A DNA stretch of 64,000 bases. It comes from Colwellia psychrerythraea. Its GTDB lineage: Bacteria; Pseudomonadota; Gammaproteobacteria; Enterobacterales; Alteromonadaceae. Under the pieces are notes generated by a model. That model saw only the letters and a list, made by a program, of their open reading frames with translations. It had not been told where the DNA came from and made no database searches. The translations under genes were made by a program, and so were the position numbers. Below are positions 35,301 to 44,266 of the stretch, one piece after another (positions within the stretch are counted from its first letter, which is position 1; the number at the start of each line of letters is the position of its first letter). The DNA lies in NCBI RefSeq assembly GCF_000764225.1, contig NZ_JQED01000053.1, positions 1 through 64,000 on the forward strand, given 5' to 3'.

Positions 35301-36020
35301 CTAGTGAGCATTGGTCTCATCTGTTGGGAGATACTTATAGCCATTGACCATCGCAGATACAATAGCGCTTCGCTCTCGTCTTTCAGCAACAATAACTCCG
35401 ATAACATGCAAAGGGATCAGTAATAAAAGACAATAAAATGAATACACATGTGCGGTTATAAAGGGTTTTCTAAAAGATCGCATTGCCTGATAAGATAGTT
35501 CATCGACATTTTCTTTTGAATAGGGCTTTATCACGTCTAAATTGTCTTTATCTATAGCGATACTTTGGCTGAAATAGTGACCAAATGGGGGGTAATAAAT
35601 ATCAGTACCAGCTATTACAAGCCCTGAAATCATTTGAACACTCATTAATGATAGAAGCGCTAACACCATAAGTTTACCCGCCGGGTTATGTCCTTTATAT
35701 CTCACTTTTTTGTCTTGGCTGAACTCAATGAGTTCTCTGGTGAAACCTTTGTAAAAAGGTAGTATTTTACCCCACCTTTCATATGTTTTACCGATAAAAG
35801 CAATAATTAAACGGAAAATTAAATTTGCTGCAAAAACATAACCAACGATTACGTGTATTGTTTTTAATAGCACTTTTCCATCAGTACTCACGCCAAAAAT
35901 CTTAGCATTCAAAATGACAACACCTACAACGATCAGTAATAAGATGGTGGTAACATTTAACCAATGAAAGAGTCTAATTTTACCACTCCATACAAAAACC
36001 GGTTCTCTTTTGCTATTCAT
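35301..36020 (-). CDS. b-type cytochrome (Ni,Fe-hydrogenase/thiosulfate reductase type)
   Basis: 239 residues from ATG 36018-36020 (AAGAGG upstream); the frame is open another 29 codons without SD. Four membrane helices, with haem-ligand His in IRLFHWLNVTTILL, LLKTIHVIVGYVFAANL, FITAHVYSFYC and LLIPLHVIGVIVAE. This is the cytochrome b subunit fold that passes electrons between quinone pool and a periplasmic partner. It is the last gene of the RND operon (27 bases after the DUF3240 gene), an unusual partner for a metal pump. A possible role is to supply or remove electrons for a metal redox step (inference). The 3' end contains a copy of a 13-bp direct repeat. Confidence 0.85.
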   Translation of the reverse strand: MNSKREPVFVWSGKIRLFHWLNVTTILLLIVVGVVILNAKIFGVSTDGKVLLKTIHVIVGYVFAANLIFRLIIAFIGKTYERWGKILPFYKGFTRELIEFSQDKKVRYKGHNPAGKLMVLALLSLMSVQMISGLVIAGTDIYYPPFGHYFSQSIAIDKDNLDVIKPYSKENVDELSYQAMRSFRKPFITAHVYSFYCLLLLIPLHVIGVIVAERRERSAIVSAMVNGYKYLPTDETNAH

Positions 36021-36046
36021 AGTAACCTCTTCTCTTATTTGCAGTG

Positions 36047-36349
36047 CTAAAAGTGTGCACTCTCTATAACGGGTGTAAGCCAATACTTTAACTTGGCTGG
36101 TTGGCAAATAGGATTGAGGCTTGCCTTAAGGTGTTGAACCTCTTTTAAAGCGATGAGTACTTCTATTTGATAAATAGCTCTATATCCCGCAACTTGTTCT
36201 GCAATATCAAATTGACTATGTTCTTTGCTGTAACCATTTATCTTTTTTAAATTAAACCCAGTGATACTTGTAAAGGTGATCAAGTTATCAATGACATCAT
36301 CTTTTAGTTCCGTTGGTACATTTAAGGTAAATATTACTTGTTCAGGCAT
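36047..36349 (-). CDS. DUF3240 family protein
   Basis: 100 residues, no signal peptide. The N-terminus MPEQVIFTLNVPTELKDDVI and FTSITGFNLKKINGYSKEHS are typical of DUF3240, a small ferredoxin-like-fold protein found next to heavy-metal RND pumps and resembling P-II/CutA-like trimers. AIYQIEVLIALKEVQHLKAS covers the second half. The start overlaps the end of the pump gene by 8 bases, so they are translated together. It probably binds metal or modulates the pump in the cytoplasm (inference). Confidence 0.75.
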   Translation of the reverse strand: MPEQVIFTLNVPTELKDDVIDNLITFTSITGFNLKKINGYSKEHSQFDIAEQVAGYRAIYQIEVLIALKEVQHLKASLNPICQPAKLKYWLTPVIESAHF

Positions 36350-39300
36350 TTTGCTTCTCCAACCAGCTGTAAAATAGTGGTAATAGATATAGAGTCGTGA
36401 TGGTGGATGTTATTAAGCCGCCAATAACAACAATAGCTAACGGTTTTTGAATTTCCGCGCCAGGACCCGTTGCAAATACTAAAGGTAATAAACCAAACAT
36501 AGCTGTGCTAGCTGTCATTAAAATGGGTCTAAGTCGGCGCTTTGCACCGTCAATAATTTGCATGTGCAAACTCTGCGATAGTTGTTTGGTTTGCTCAAAA
36601 TAACTTATCATCACAATACCGTTTAAAACTGCGATACCAAGCAATGCGATGAATCCAACGCAAGCTGGTACGGATAAATACTCATTGCTGACATATAGCG
36701 CAATAACTCCTCCCATTAAGGCAAACGGAATATTGGCAATAATCAGGCATGATTTATAAAGAGAATTAAAGCTGGCAAACAATATGATAAAAATCAAACT
36801 AAGCGCAATAGGAATTAATAACAATAGATTTTTGGTCGCACGCTGCTGACTCTCAAACTCTCCACCAAAGGTTAAAGTATAGCCACTAGGAAGTGCTAAT
36901 TCATTCTGTATTCTTAAATTTAGTTCATCGACAAAACTGACAACGTCTCTGTTTACAACATTGGCACTTACCGAGGAAAATCGGTTGCCTTTTTCTCTTT
37001 CAATTAATAGTGGACCATTTTTTATTCTGATATTGGCAACTTTTTCAAGCGGGAGTAAAACGTTATTAGGCATTAAAATTAGTTTTTGTTTGAGTGCATG
37101 TATAGATGATATTTCATCCGCAGGAGACATCATGTCTTTTACGTCATTGAAGAGGATAGGAATAGCATGATTCCCATCTAATAAGGATGAAATTTTCAAG
37201 CCTTCTAATTGATACTTCAGATAATTGCTTAAGGTTTGAGTGGATAAACCAAATTGGCTTGCTATTTCAGGGATAAGTTTAATATTCACGTATTTCCCTC
37301 CTTCAATTAATGCCATTTGTACATCTGAAGCGCCTTGTATTTTGTTAGCTAAGGTGGAAATTTTTTCAGCAAGCGAGGTCAGCGTGGCAATGTCATTACC
37401 AAATATTTTAATAGAAATATCCCCAGTTCCACCCGTTAGCATTTCTGATACCCGCATTTGAATTGGCTGAGTGAAACCTATATTCATGCCTGGATAGTTG
37501 GCAAGTGTGCTGCGAATATCCTCAATAAGCTCGACTTTAGTGTCAAAGCGCCATGTTGACTTTGGTGCTAACTCCATAAATACATCCGTTTCGTTTAACC
37601 CCATTGGGTCGAGGCCAAGTTCATCTGAACCTGTTCGAGCCACAATCTGAATTATTTCAGGCGTATTTTTAAGAAGTGCTTTCTCGATTTGTTCATCAAT
37701 CTCGACCGATGATACCAAAGAGATACTAGGAGATTTTTCGAGTTGTACTATGATGTCACCTTCATCAAGTACTGGCATAAAGCTCTTGCCGATCCCTTGA
37801 AAAAGTATCACGCTAACGATAAAAACACTGAGCAATAACACGACCATGGCTACTGGTTTGTTAATGGTTTTACTAAGTGTTTTTGTATAATAGTGTTGCA
37901 AAAAAGTGACTAGTTTAGGTTGTTTAACTTGTTCATTTTTTAAGACGAATGAGGCTAATATGGGAATAACAGTTAAAGATAGAAGTAATGCGCTTAACAT
38001 CGCAAATACAATGGTCAGGGCGACTGGGGTAAATAACTTACCCTCTAAGCCAGAGAGTATAAGTAAGGGGGAAAAAACAATAATGATAATTATTGTGCCT
38101 GAAAATACTGGCGTAGCGACTTCTTTGCAAGCACGATATATGACATGTAATCTAGGTAAGTGTTGATTAGTTGAGAGTCTATTTACAATATTTTCCACTA
38201 TGACTACAGAAGAGTCGACTAACATGCCTATTGCGATTACTAATCCTCCTAAGCTCATTAAATTAGCAGATAAATCAAACTCTTTCATCAGTATAAAGGT
38301 CAGTAACGCTGACATTGGTAAAGACAGTGCAACGACTAACGATGATCTGATATCACCAAGAAAAATAGCTAGTAAGATGATGACCAAAACAACTGCTTGG
38401 CTCAATGCCTTGGTGATGGTATTGATTGCTGTATTGATAAGATTAGATCTGTCATAAAAAACGTTGATTTCTGTACCTGTAGGTAAAGATGCTTCAATAG
38501 TTTTCAGTTTGCTTTTTACACTATCAACTACCCTAGCGGTGTTACTATTTTTTAACGCAATAATTAAACCTTGGACCGCTTCTTGACCATTTTTAGATAC
38601 TGCACCGTAGCGAGTTAAACTACCTATTGATATCGTTGCTATATGGTGTAATTTAATGACTTTATTTTCAGTTGTTTTTATCACTGTATTTTTCAATGAA
38701 TCAAGATTTTCAAATTTACCTTCAGTTCTTAGAATTAAAGTATCATTGCCTTTAACGAGTCGGCCAATACCTCCATTTTGGTTGGTCGTTGTTATAGCCG
38801 TTTCTATTTCGTTAAATGAAATCTTGTATTGTTGCATTAACAGTATATCAGGCGTTATTTCATAGGCTTTAACATAACCACCTAAACTATTGACATCTGC
38901 TACCCCCGGAATTGTTCGCAATAGTGGACGAATGTGCCAATCTAATAATTCTCTTTTTTGTGTTAGTGATAGGGCTGGGTTTTCTACAGTAAACATAAAC
39001 ACTTCACTTAATGGTGTGCTCATTGGCGCCATACCGCCACTGATCGTTGAAGGTAGAGAAGGGAGTATGTTTACTAAACGTTCATTTACCTGTTGTCTTG
39101 CCCAATAAATATCAGTTCCTTCTTCAAAGTCTATTGTGATGTCCGTGATTGCATACTTAGTTGTAGAACGAAGCATTTTTTGTGATGGTATGCCGAGTAA
39201 CTCTGTTTCAATCACGCGTGTTACTTGCGATTCAATCTCTAAGGCATTCATTCCTGGTAATTTAAGTACAATTTTAACTTGGGTAGGTGATATCTCAGGA

Positions 39301-39416
39301 AATGCATCAATAGGTATACTTAACCAAGACTTAACACCGGCAAATAGCGTGAGTACAACAAAAATACTTACAAATAAGCGTTGCGTAAGCGAAAATTTAA
39401 TAAGGAAGTTCAGCAT
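36342..39416 (-). CDS. RND efflux pump, heavy-metal (CzcA/CusA) type
   Basis: 1024 residues with 12 membrane helices in two halves and two large periplasmic loops. Recognisable blocks: FPEISPTQVKIVLKLPGMNA, LEIESQVTRVIETELLGIPS, TTKYAITDITIDFEEGTDIY (HME-RND porter signature), helix 4 IGMLVDSSVVIVENIVNRLS, FMPVLDEGDIIVQLEKSPSI, SFNSLYKSCLIIANIPFALM and LRPILMTASTAMFGLLPLVF. The proton-relay segment here reads IGMLVDSSVV rather than DFGLIVDGAV seen in the Czc-type pump at 54423, so it belongs to a different subgroup and its metal is unknown. Adjacent genes encode its adaptor and a DUF3240 protein, but no outer-membrane channel. Confidence 0.9.
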   Translation of the reverse strand: MLNFLIKFSLTQRLFVSIFVVLTLFAGVKSWLSIPIDAFPEISPTQVKIVLKLPGMNALEIESQVTRVIETELLGIPSQKMLRSTTKYAITDITIDFEEGTDIYWARQQVNERLVNILPSLPSTISGGMAPMSTPLSEVFMFTVENPALSLTQKRELLDWHIRPLLRTIPGVADVNSLGGYVKAYEITPDILLMQQYKISFNEIETAITTTNQNGGIGRLVKGNDTLILRTEGKFENLDSLKNTVIKTTENKVIKLHHIATISIGSLTRYGAVSKNGQEAVQGLIIALKNSNTARVVDSVKSKLKTIEASLPTGTEINVFYDRSNLINTAINTITKALSQAVVLVIILLAIFLGDIRSSLVVALSLPMSALLTFILMKEFDLSANLMSLGGLVIAIGMLVDSSVVIVENIVNRLSTNQHLPRLHVIYRACKEVATPVFSGTIIIIIVFSPLLILSGLEGKLFTPVALTIVFAMLSALLLSLTVIPILASFVLKNEQVKQPKLVTFLQHYYTKTLSKTINKPVAMVVLLLSVFIVSVILFQGIGKSFMPVLDEGDIIVQLEKSPSISLVSSVEIDEQIEKALLKNTPEIIQIVARTGSDELGLDPMGLNETDVFMELAPKSTWRFDTKVELIEDIRSTLANYPGMNIGFTQPIQMRVSEMLTGGTGDISIKIFGNDIATLTSLAEKISTLANKIQGASDVQMALIEGGKYVNIKLIPEIASQFGLSTQTLSNYLKYQLEGLKISSLLDGNHAIPILFNDVKDMMSPADEISSIHALKQKLILMPNNVLLPLEKVANIRIKNGPLLIEREKGNRFSSVSANVVNRDVVSFVDELNLRIQNELALPSGYTLTFGGEFESQQRATKNLLLLIPIALSLIFIILFASFNSLYKSCLIIANIPFALMGGVIALYVSNEYLSVPACVGFIALLGIAVLNGIVMISYFEQTKQLSQSLHMQIIDGAKRRLRPILMTASTAMFGLLPLVFATGPGAEIQKPLAIVVIGGLITSTITTLYLLPLFYSWLEKQNA

Positions 39417-40493
39417 CTACTCAAGCCCCAACGCTAGTAACTTTCCTTGAAGAATACTTACAGAGCGAACAAGTACTTTCGTTTTACTGATATCTTCACT
39501 CGCAGAAACGTAATATTCCTTTTGAGTTGCTCCAACAATGAAGACAGGAATTAAAGACAATTTATCTTCGAATTTTATGGCGATATAGTCTTTATCATTA
39601 AGCTCAAAAATTGAAGATTTAGGGACTTTATAACCGTCAAACTTGAGTATGGGGCTAAGTTTTATTGATTGACCAAGTGTTAACTGACATTGGTCAGACG
39701 TCGGTGAGGCCCATATTGTTTGGTGATACTTATCGACAATACTTTCAACACTGTTAACTTCAAGCTGACAAGTTGATGACACTACAAAATGGGATAGCTT
39801 GGCAGCGTAGGAAAGCGGCGTGCGGATCTTTACTTTCACCGAGTCGGTATTAATAACATCAAAAGCAATATCCCCTTTTGACTTTAAACTCTGATAACTA
39901 GGTATTTTTACTATGCCATTATGAGGGCTAATAAGCGTAAATTTTTCGTTTTCATCAATATGTAAAAAAGACATTTGATGTTGGAAATGTTCAAAATTTA
40001 ACTTCGCTTCTAAGTAGCTTTTGGTAATCTCAAGCCATTGGCTGCTTTGTATGGTTTTATTCTCAAAATAAACTTTATTCATTTGAAAGTGATTTTCTGA
40101 TGCTTCCAATATTATTTTGGCTGATTGATATTCATCGATAAAATGATGGGCATCGTACCCTTCAACAGTAGCAATAGTGTCACCGAGCTCGACATAATTG
40201 CCATTTTTTATCCGATAGGTAATTTTTTGAATATCAAACGGAAGTAAAACAGAGTAGTTTTCACCTACCTTGTAGGTGACTTCTCCAATTAAATTTTGAC
40301 CGACTATTAAGCTTTCTTTTTCTATTTTTGAAAACTTAATTTCAAAATCGCCCAGTGCTGATAGAGCAATATTTTCTTTTATCTCAATAGCGAATACTGT
40401 TGGTATTTTACATAGTGCAATAAAAAACAAGGTTAATATTGCAAAGTTAATAGAGAAATCATTGAGTGTTTTTTTTCGCGGTAATAACGGCAT
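39417..40493 (-). CDS. RND periplasmic adaptor (membrane fusion protein)
   Basis: 358 residues. One N-terminal membrane or signal segment (about 15-35, LTLFFIALCKIPTVFAI). The rest has the adaptor pattern: a barrel-sandwich half-motif PFDIQKITYRIKNGNYVELG with DTIATVEG, a helical hairpin (about 115-175), a second half-motif FTLISPHNGIVKI, and a C-terminal membrane-proximal domain. It divergently faces the HTH gene 160 bases away and is the first gene of the RND operon. The stop abuts the pump start. Rather divergent from CzcB/CusB. Confidence 0.75.
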   Translation of the reverse strand: MPLLPRKKTLNDFSINFAILTLFFIALCKIPTVFAIEIKENIALSALGDFEIKFSKIEKESLIVGQNLIGEVTYKVGENYSVLLPFDIQKITYRIKNGNYVELGDTIATVEGYDAHHFIDEYQSAKIILEASENHFQMNKVYFENKTIQSSQWLEITKSYLEAKLNFEHFQHQMSFLHIDENEKFTLISPHNGIVKIPSYQSLKSKGDIAFDVINTDSVKVKIRTPLSYAAKLSHFVVSSTCQLEVNSVESIVDKYHQTIWASPTSDQCQLTLGQSIKLSPILKFDGYKVPKSSIFELNDKDYIAIKFEDKLSLIPVFIVGATQKEYYVSASEDISKTKVLVRSVSILQGKLLALGLE

Positions 40494-40653
40494 ATAATAA
40501 GTTCAACAGAAATTAAATATTGTCGTGAAATTATTACTAAACTTACCTGTTAGGTCATTGGGCAAAGGTCGTAACCTGATGAAATTAAACTTGTTTAGGT
40601 GTATGGTACATATGTCCGTTGATTTTTCAATATTCTGATTTTAAAGGGGTTTT

Positions 40654-41145
40654 ATGAAGGATAAAGTTATACTGTTGGTGTTGATAATAATCATGTTATT
40701 AAATCTTTTTGATGTGATCACTGATATATCTTTAGGCGTTCCAACTTGGCATGTTGTCTCAGAAAGCCTCATTGTAATTGTTTCAGGTTTTGGTGCTCTG
40801 TTTTTAATTAGGGAGATTCGAGTTAGAACTTTGCATACTATCCAGTTAAAGCAAGAGTTAGCATTTTCAGATAATAAGTTAAGAGACATCTCTGAGGAGA
40901 TGAAAAATGCTCGCCATGAATATAGTAATGTTATTCATGCACAATTTGAACAATGGGCCTTAACCCCTAGCGAGCAAGATGTTGCCATGTTATTACTAAA
41001 AGGACTCAGCTTTAAAGAAATAAGTGGCGTTAGAAATACCAAAGAAAAAACGGTTAGGCAACAAGCTTCTGTTATCTATAGCAAAGCAAATGTAGAAGGG
41101 CGACATGAATTTGCCGCTTGGTTTTTAGAAGACTTTATGGGTTAG
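40654..41145 (+). CDS. Membrane-anchored LuxR-type HTH regulator
   Basis: 163 residues. Two N-terminal membrane segments (VILLVLIIIMLLNLFDVITD and VSESLIVIVSGFGALFLIRE), then a coiled segment (about 60-100), then a GerE/LuxR-like HTH: TPSEQDVAMLLLKGLSFKEI, SGVRNTKEKTVRQQASVIYS, ending EGRHEFAAWFLEDF. A membrane-tethered HTH could react to membrane or periplasmic signals. It is divergent from the RND-cytochrome operon, which is the likely target. AAGGGG precedes the ATG. Family is common in marine gammaproteobacteria but I cannot name it. Confidence 0.75.
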   Translation: MKDKVILLVLIIIMLLNLFDVITDISLGVPTWHVVSESLIVIVSGFGALFLIREIRVRTLHTIQLKQELAFSDNKLRDISEEMKNARHEYSNVIHAQFEQWALTPSEQDVAMLLLKGLSFKEISGVRNTKEKTVRQQASVIYSKANVEGRHEFAAWFLEDFMG

Positions 41146-41244
41146 GTTAAAATTTATATTCTTGGCTTGGTTATACCTTTTAAGTAGTATTAAGGCTGCA
41201 GTGTTAAGTAATCAAACGGAATAATTTGCATAAATAGGAATGTT

Positions 41245-42057
41245 ATGACTTTAACTAATGAAAATCAGCCATATGTTTTAGCAAACACTAATAACCATGT
41301 TCTTTGGTTATCTATGAATCGTCCACAAGAAAGAAACCCATTATCTTCAGCTATGTTACGCGCTTTATATGCCCATATAAGTGAGGCGAGTGAGAATGAT
41401 GACATTCGAGTCATTGTGATAACAGGCGAAGGTGGTGTTTTTTCCGCGGGTCATGATTTGAAAGAAATGTCAGGCAGAAAAGAGAATTGTGAGCCTGATA
41501 ATGCAAAGCGCGTTAAAGGCGTGTTAGATGATTGCAGGCAATTAATGATGTCATTAGTTAAGTCTCCAAAAGCAATTATTGCCTGTGTACAAGGCACCGC
41601 AAGTGCTGCAGGCTGTCAGTTAGTGTCTATGTGTGATTTAGCGGTTACTCAAGAGCAGGCTAAATTTTGTGCGCCAGGGGTAAATATAGGCACATTCTGT
41701 ACTACTCCTCTGGTTGGTATAGGCCGTAATATGCATCGCAAACATGCCATGGAAATAGCCTTAACAGGGGATATGTTCAGCGCAGAAGATGCATTGCGTT
41801 TTGGCTTGGTCAATAAAGTCGTTACCATTGAAGACTTAAAAGACGAAACTGAAAAGTTAGCGAACAAGATAGCGCAAAAATCAGCGGTTGGCATTCATTC
41901 CGGTAAACTTGCCTTCTATCAGCAAATTGAAGAGACTTTAGAAAGTGCTTATATTTCAGCAAGTCATGCTATGTTGCATGCTATGTTGTCTGATGAATGT
42001 GAAGAAGGGGTTAGTGCTTTTTTTGATAAAAGAGCACCACAATGGCAAGGACTTTAA
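41245..42057 (+). CDS. Enoyl-CoA hydratase/isomerase family protein
   Basis: 270 residues of crotonase fold. N-terminal NHVLWLSMNRPQERNPLSSA, the CoA oxyanion block GGVFSAGHDLKEMSGRK, and the second block ACVQGTASAAGCQLVSMCDL where one would expect E or D in the catalytic region, then TQEQAKFCAPGVNIGTFCTT. The closest group by wording is the ECHDC3-type hydratases; the two Glu of classical hydratase are not evident, so activity is uncertain. It is followed directly by a CoA-binding-domain gene (GTG 42059, two bases after its stop). Confidence 0.82.
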   Translation: MTLTNENQPYVLANTNNHVLWLSMNRPQERNPLSSAMLRALYAHISEASENDDIRVIVITGEGGVFSAGHDLKEMSGRKENCEPDNAKRVKGVLDDCRQLMMSLVKSPKAIIACVQGTASAAGCQLVSMCDLAVTQEQAKFCAPGVNIGTFCTTPLVGIGRNMHRKHAMEIALTGDMFSAEDALRFGLVNKVVTIEDLKDETEKLANKIAQKSAVGIHSGKLAFYQQIEETLESAYISASHAMLHAMLSDECEEGVSAFFDKRAPQWQGL

Positions 42058-42058
42058 T

Positions 42059-42523
42059 GTGAGTATTGAACTGAATAATGATAGCTATGCTCTTGAAGAT
42101 CGTAAGATTATTGACACATTAAATAGGGTCAAAACGATTGCCTTAATTGGCGCCAGTGCAAGACCAGATCGAGATAGCTTTAAGGTGATGGCCTTTTTAA
42201 TCAATGAAGGTTATCAAGTTATTCCTATCAATCCACTGCTCGCGGGAACAACAATTTTGGAACAACAGGTCTTTGCTTCAATAAGCGATATACCATCATC
42301 CATTGATATGCTTGATGTATTCCGCCAATCTAAGTATCTGTACGATATAGTTGTTGAAGCTAAAAAAGCTAATATCACCACGATATGGACTCAGCTAGGT
42401 GTTACTGATCTAAAGACTGAGCTCTTCGCGCAAGAAAGTGGTATCACCATGATTGTGAACCGTTGCCCTGCGATAGAAATACCTCGATTAGGGCTTAAAA
42501 ACAATAGTGCACAAATGCTTTGA
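42059..42523 (+). CDS. CoA-binding domain protein, YccU family
   Basis: 154 residues from GTG 42059 (AAGGA upstream), chosen because the reading frame upstream overlaps the hydratase in another frame. Rossmann-fold CoA-binding domain: VKTIALIGASARPDRDSFKV, MAFLINEGYQVIPINPLLAG, LDVFRQSKYLYDIVVEAKKA, TIWTQLGVT and MIVNRCPAIEIPRLGL. Members bind CoA or NAD-like ligands; function is not well known. Two-base gap to the hydratase suggests an operon in acyl-CoA metabolism. Confidence 0.82.
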   Translation: MSIELNNDSYALEDRKIIDTLNRVKTIALIGASARPDRDSFKVMAFLINEGYQVIPINPLLAGTTILEQQVFASISDIPSSIDMLDVFRQSKYLYDIVVEAKKANITTIWTQLGVTDLKTELFAQESGITMIVNRCPAIEIPRLGLKNNSAQML

Positions 42524-42532
42524 AAAATCGTC

Positions 42533-42596
42533 GTAGCTATAGCGCAAGCTATTTCAATCAAGCTGGATATAGCTATGCCTAACATTTTTTATTTTT
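42533..42596 (+). terminator. Probable terminator after the CoA-binding gene
   Basis: TAGCTATA (42534-42541) pairs with TATAGCTA (42568-42575), with a smaller AGCT/AGCT pairing inside, and ATTTTTTATTTTTG follows. It also faces the convergent lipoprotein gene, so it may serve both. Confidence 0.5.
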
Positions 42597-42618
42597 GTAT
42601 TTGCCGTTATTTTAGAGG

Positions 42619-43872
42619 CTAATCGCTAGGTGAATCCATTATTACATCACTAAATTTCAATTTTTCAATCGCTATTAACACATTCAGCCCATCACGGTTA
42701 TCTTGTAAGTCTTGTACCGTAACTTGACCATTTTCCACCGTAACTTGATACTCAGATGAAGGACCTGAAAATATAGCGGTGTTGATGGCTGAGTTACCAG
42801 TAATGTTATTGTCAAATTGGTTGATAACAACATTACTTGCATTTTTACCAGTAAGTGTGATGTCTTTTAAATACTGAGCATGGTTGGTGTATCTCAAGCT
42901 GGCGTTATATTTCAAACTGAAATCTCCTGTAAAACTACTGTCAATCCGCGCGTTATAGGTTAGGTAGGGATGGAAAAATTTATTATTCATTATCGCGGCA
43001 CCTTCAGGATCTTTAGTCGCTAAATCAGCACGAGTTTTTGCAATGTACAAGCCCCACATACCGTATTGGCTATCAAAAGCGCCCCAGAGGCCATAATATG
43101 TATCAATTACCGACGCTAAATACTCTTGCGATAAGCTATTCTCAGCAGTCAGTTCCGCTATCCAATCAGCCTGATCTGCTGACCATGCCCACAGGTTACC
43201 TGATAGAGCAGTGACTTGTGCAGCACGGATTTCTGTTTGGTATGCAGGGAGTACGCCATTAAAAGTTTCATTTTGATCTACGCCAATACCGTAATCATGA
43301 ACAAAATGTAAAATTTCTTCGTAAGAAGCATCTCGATGTTGGTAATTTTGATTAATGTACCAATTGCCACCTTCTACTTGCATTTCACCATAATATAAAG
43401 GTTGCCCATCAAGCTGTGCAGCAGCATTCGTTCCATCATCTACCCCATTTAATAATAAAAGTACTGCACCGCTAGCGGCTATTTTATTGGCAACAGCGCT
43501 TTTATCAGCGCCATATACTGAACCAGGGTAGTTTGTTAAATAGTGTTGTAATATATTTCGGGCTCGAACTATTTGATTATCAGTAACTTCATCTTGAGCC
43601 AAAATGTTAATGACACCACCATTCGGTGTATCTATCGAGGTTAAACGATCAAATTTTAACGCCGTGGTATATGTGGCTTTTAAAGAATCAGGAATGGCTG
43701 AAATGCCTAATTCATTCACTGAAGCTATCGCTGACGTTGATGTTGAAGTCGTGGTGGTAGCAGCTGTCTCTGTGGGGGTGCTCGAAGATGCTGGCGTTGT
43801 GTTAGAGTCACTACCACAAGCTGAAAGAGCGCTTGCTAGCAAGATAACGGTAAAAACATTGTTTAAGTTCAT
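42619..43872 (-). CDS. Secreted lipoprotein of unknown function
   Basis: 417 residues. Lipobox LSACG (Cys19) then a Thr/Ser linker of about 35 residues (TPASSSTPTETAATTTTSTS), then a compact domain from about residue 55. It includes DASYEEILHFVHDYGIG, where HFVH with a preceding Glu looks like a metalloprotease-like HxxxH site (weak), and many Trp/Tyr. The last 60 residues, LQDNRDGLNVLIAIEKLKFS with DV, resemble the C-terminal block of RTX/type I-secreted proteins (DGxDxLxxIExLxFSD). The combination lipoprotein plus RTX-like tail is odd. No family named. Convergent with the CoA-binding gene, monocistronic. Confidence 0.65.
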   Translation of the reverse strand: MNLNNVFTVILLASALSACGSDSNTTPASSSTPTETAATTTTSTSTSAIASVNELGISAIPDSLKATYTTALKFDRLTSIDTPNGGVINILAQDEVTDNQIVRARNILQHYLTNYPGSVYGADKSAVANKIAASGAVLLLLNGVDDGTNAAAQLDGQPLYYGEMQVEGGNWYINQNYQHRDASYEEILHFVHDYGIGVDQNETFNGVLPAYQTEIRAAQVTALSGNLWAWSADQADWIAELTAENSLSQEYLASVIDTYYGLWGAFDSQYGMWGLYIAKTRADLATKDPEGAAIMNNKFFHPYLTYNARIDSSFTGDFSLKYNASLRYTNHAQYLKDITLTGKNASNVVINQFDNNITGNSAINTAIFSGPSSEYQVTVENGQVTVQDLQDNRDGLNVLIAIEKLKFSDVIMDSPSD

Positions 43873-44246
43873 TGAAAAGCCTTAATGATCAAAATAAGTA
43901 AAAAACAGTCTATATCAGCACTAGCTTTATGTTTGTAAGGCAAAGTAAGCGGTGTTTGATTTTACCTTGTTTAAATATTTAAATGGCCTGAGAAGAGGTG
44001 ACGTTGTTGCTGTTTATGTTTTAGGTTGGCTTACAAATGCTTACATAGACTTATTTCCAAGATTTTGTGACGAGTTTAGTTTTAGGCATGGTGTGCATTG
44101 GGCACATCCTAGTTTGGCAATGTTAAAAATAAAAAATACCAGTATTTTTAGTCATGTCGCAAACTAAGCCAATATAAAGTTAACTTTATATTGGCGAGAA
44201 TCAAGTGAATAAATAACCTTGTAGCTAGGAACAAGTAATCTTGTAG
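43873..44246. other. Intergenic region with inverted and tandem repeats
   Basis: 374 bases between two minus-strand genes. A GTG-started frame at 43952-44167 has no SD and no recognisable family, so I do not call it. The region holds the perfect palindrome at 44168-44195 and the first copy of the tandem repeat at 44214. Confidence 0.5.
44168..44195. repeat. Perfect inverted repeat, probable terminator
   Basis: GCCAATATAAAG / CTTTATATTGGC are perfect 12-bp arms around TTAA. It lies about 50 bases past the stop of the PAS-GGDEF gene on the minus strand. No T-run. Could be a terminator or a protein-binding palindrome. Confidence 0.55.
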
Positions 44247-44266
44247 CTAGGAACAAGTAACCTTGT
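44214..44266. repeat. 22-bp tandem repeat at a gene end
   Basis: Two full units (44214-44235, 44236-44257; one mismatch) and a 9-base third unit (44258-44266). Each unit contains CTTGTAGCTAGGAACAAG, whose arms CTTGT and ACAAG can pair. The PAS-GGDEF stop codon (44247-44249) lies inside the second unit, so the duplication copied the gene's 3' end into the intergenic space. Confidence 0.85.

Noticed and set aside
41945..42058. Upstream extension of the CoA-binding gene
   Set aside because: It lies inside the enoyl-CoA hydratase in another frame; GTG 42059 with AAGGA gives the family's normal N-terminus.
43952..44167. GTG-started 71-codon frame
   Set aside because: No SD, no recognisable family, and it ends just before the perfect palindrome; composition is like intergenic DNA.
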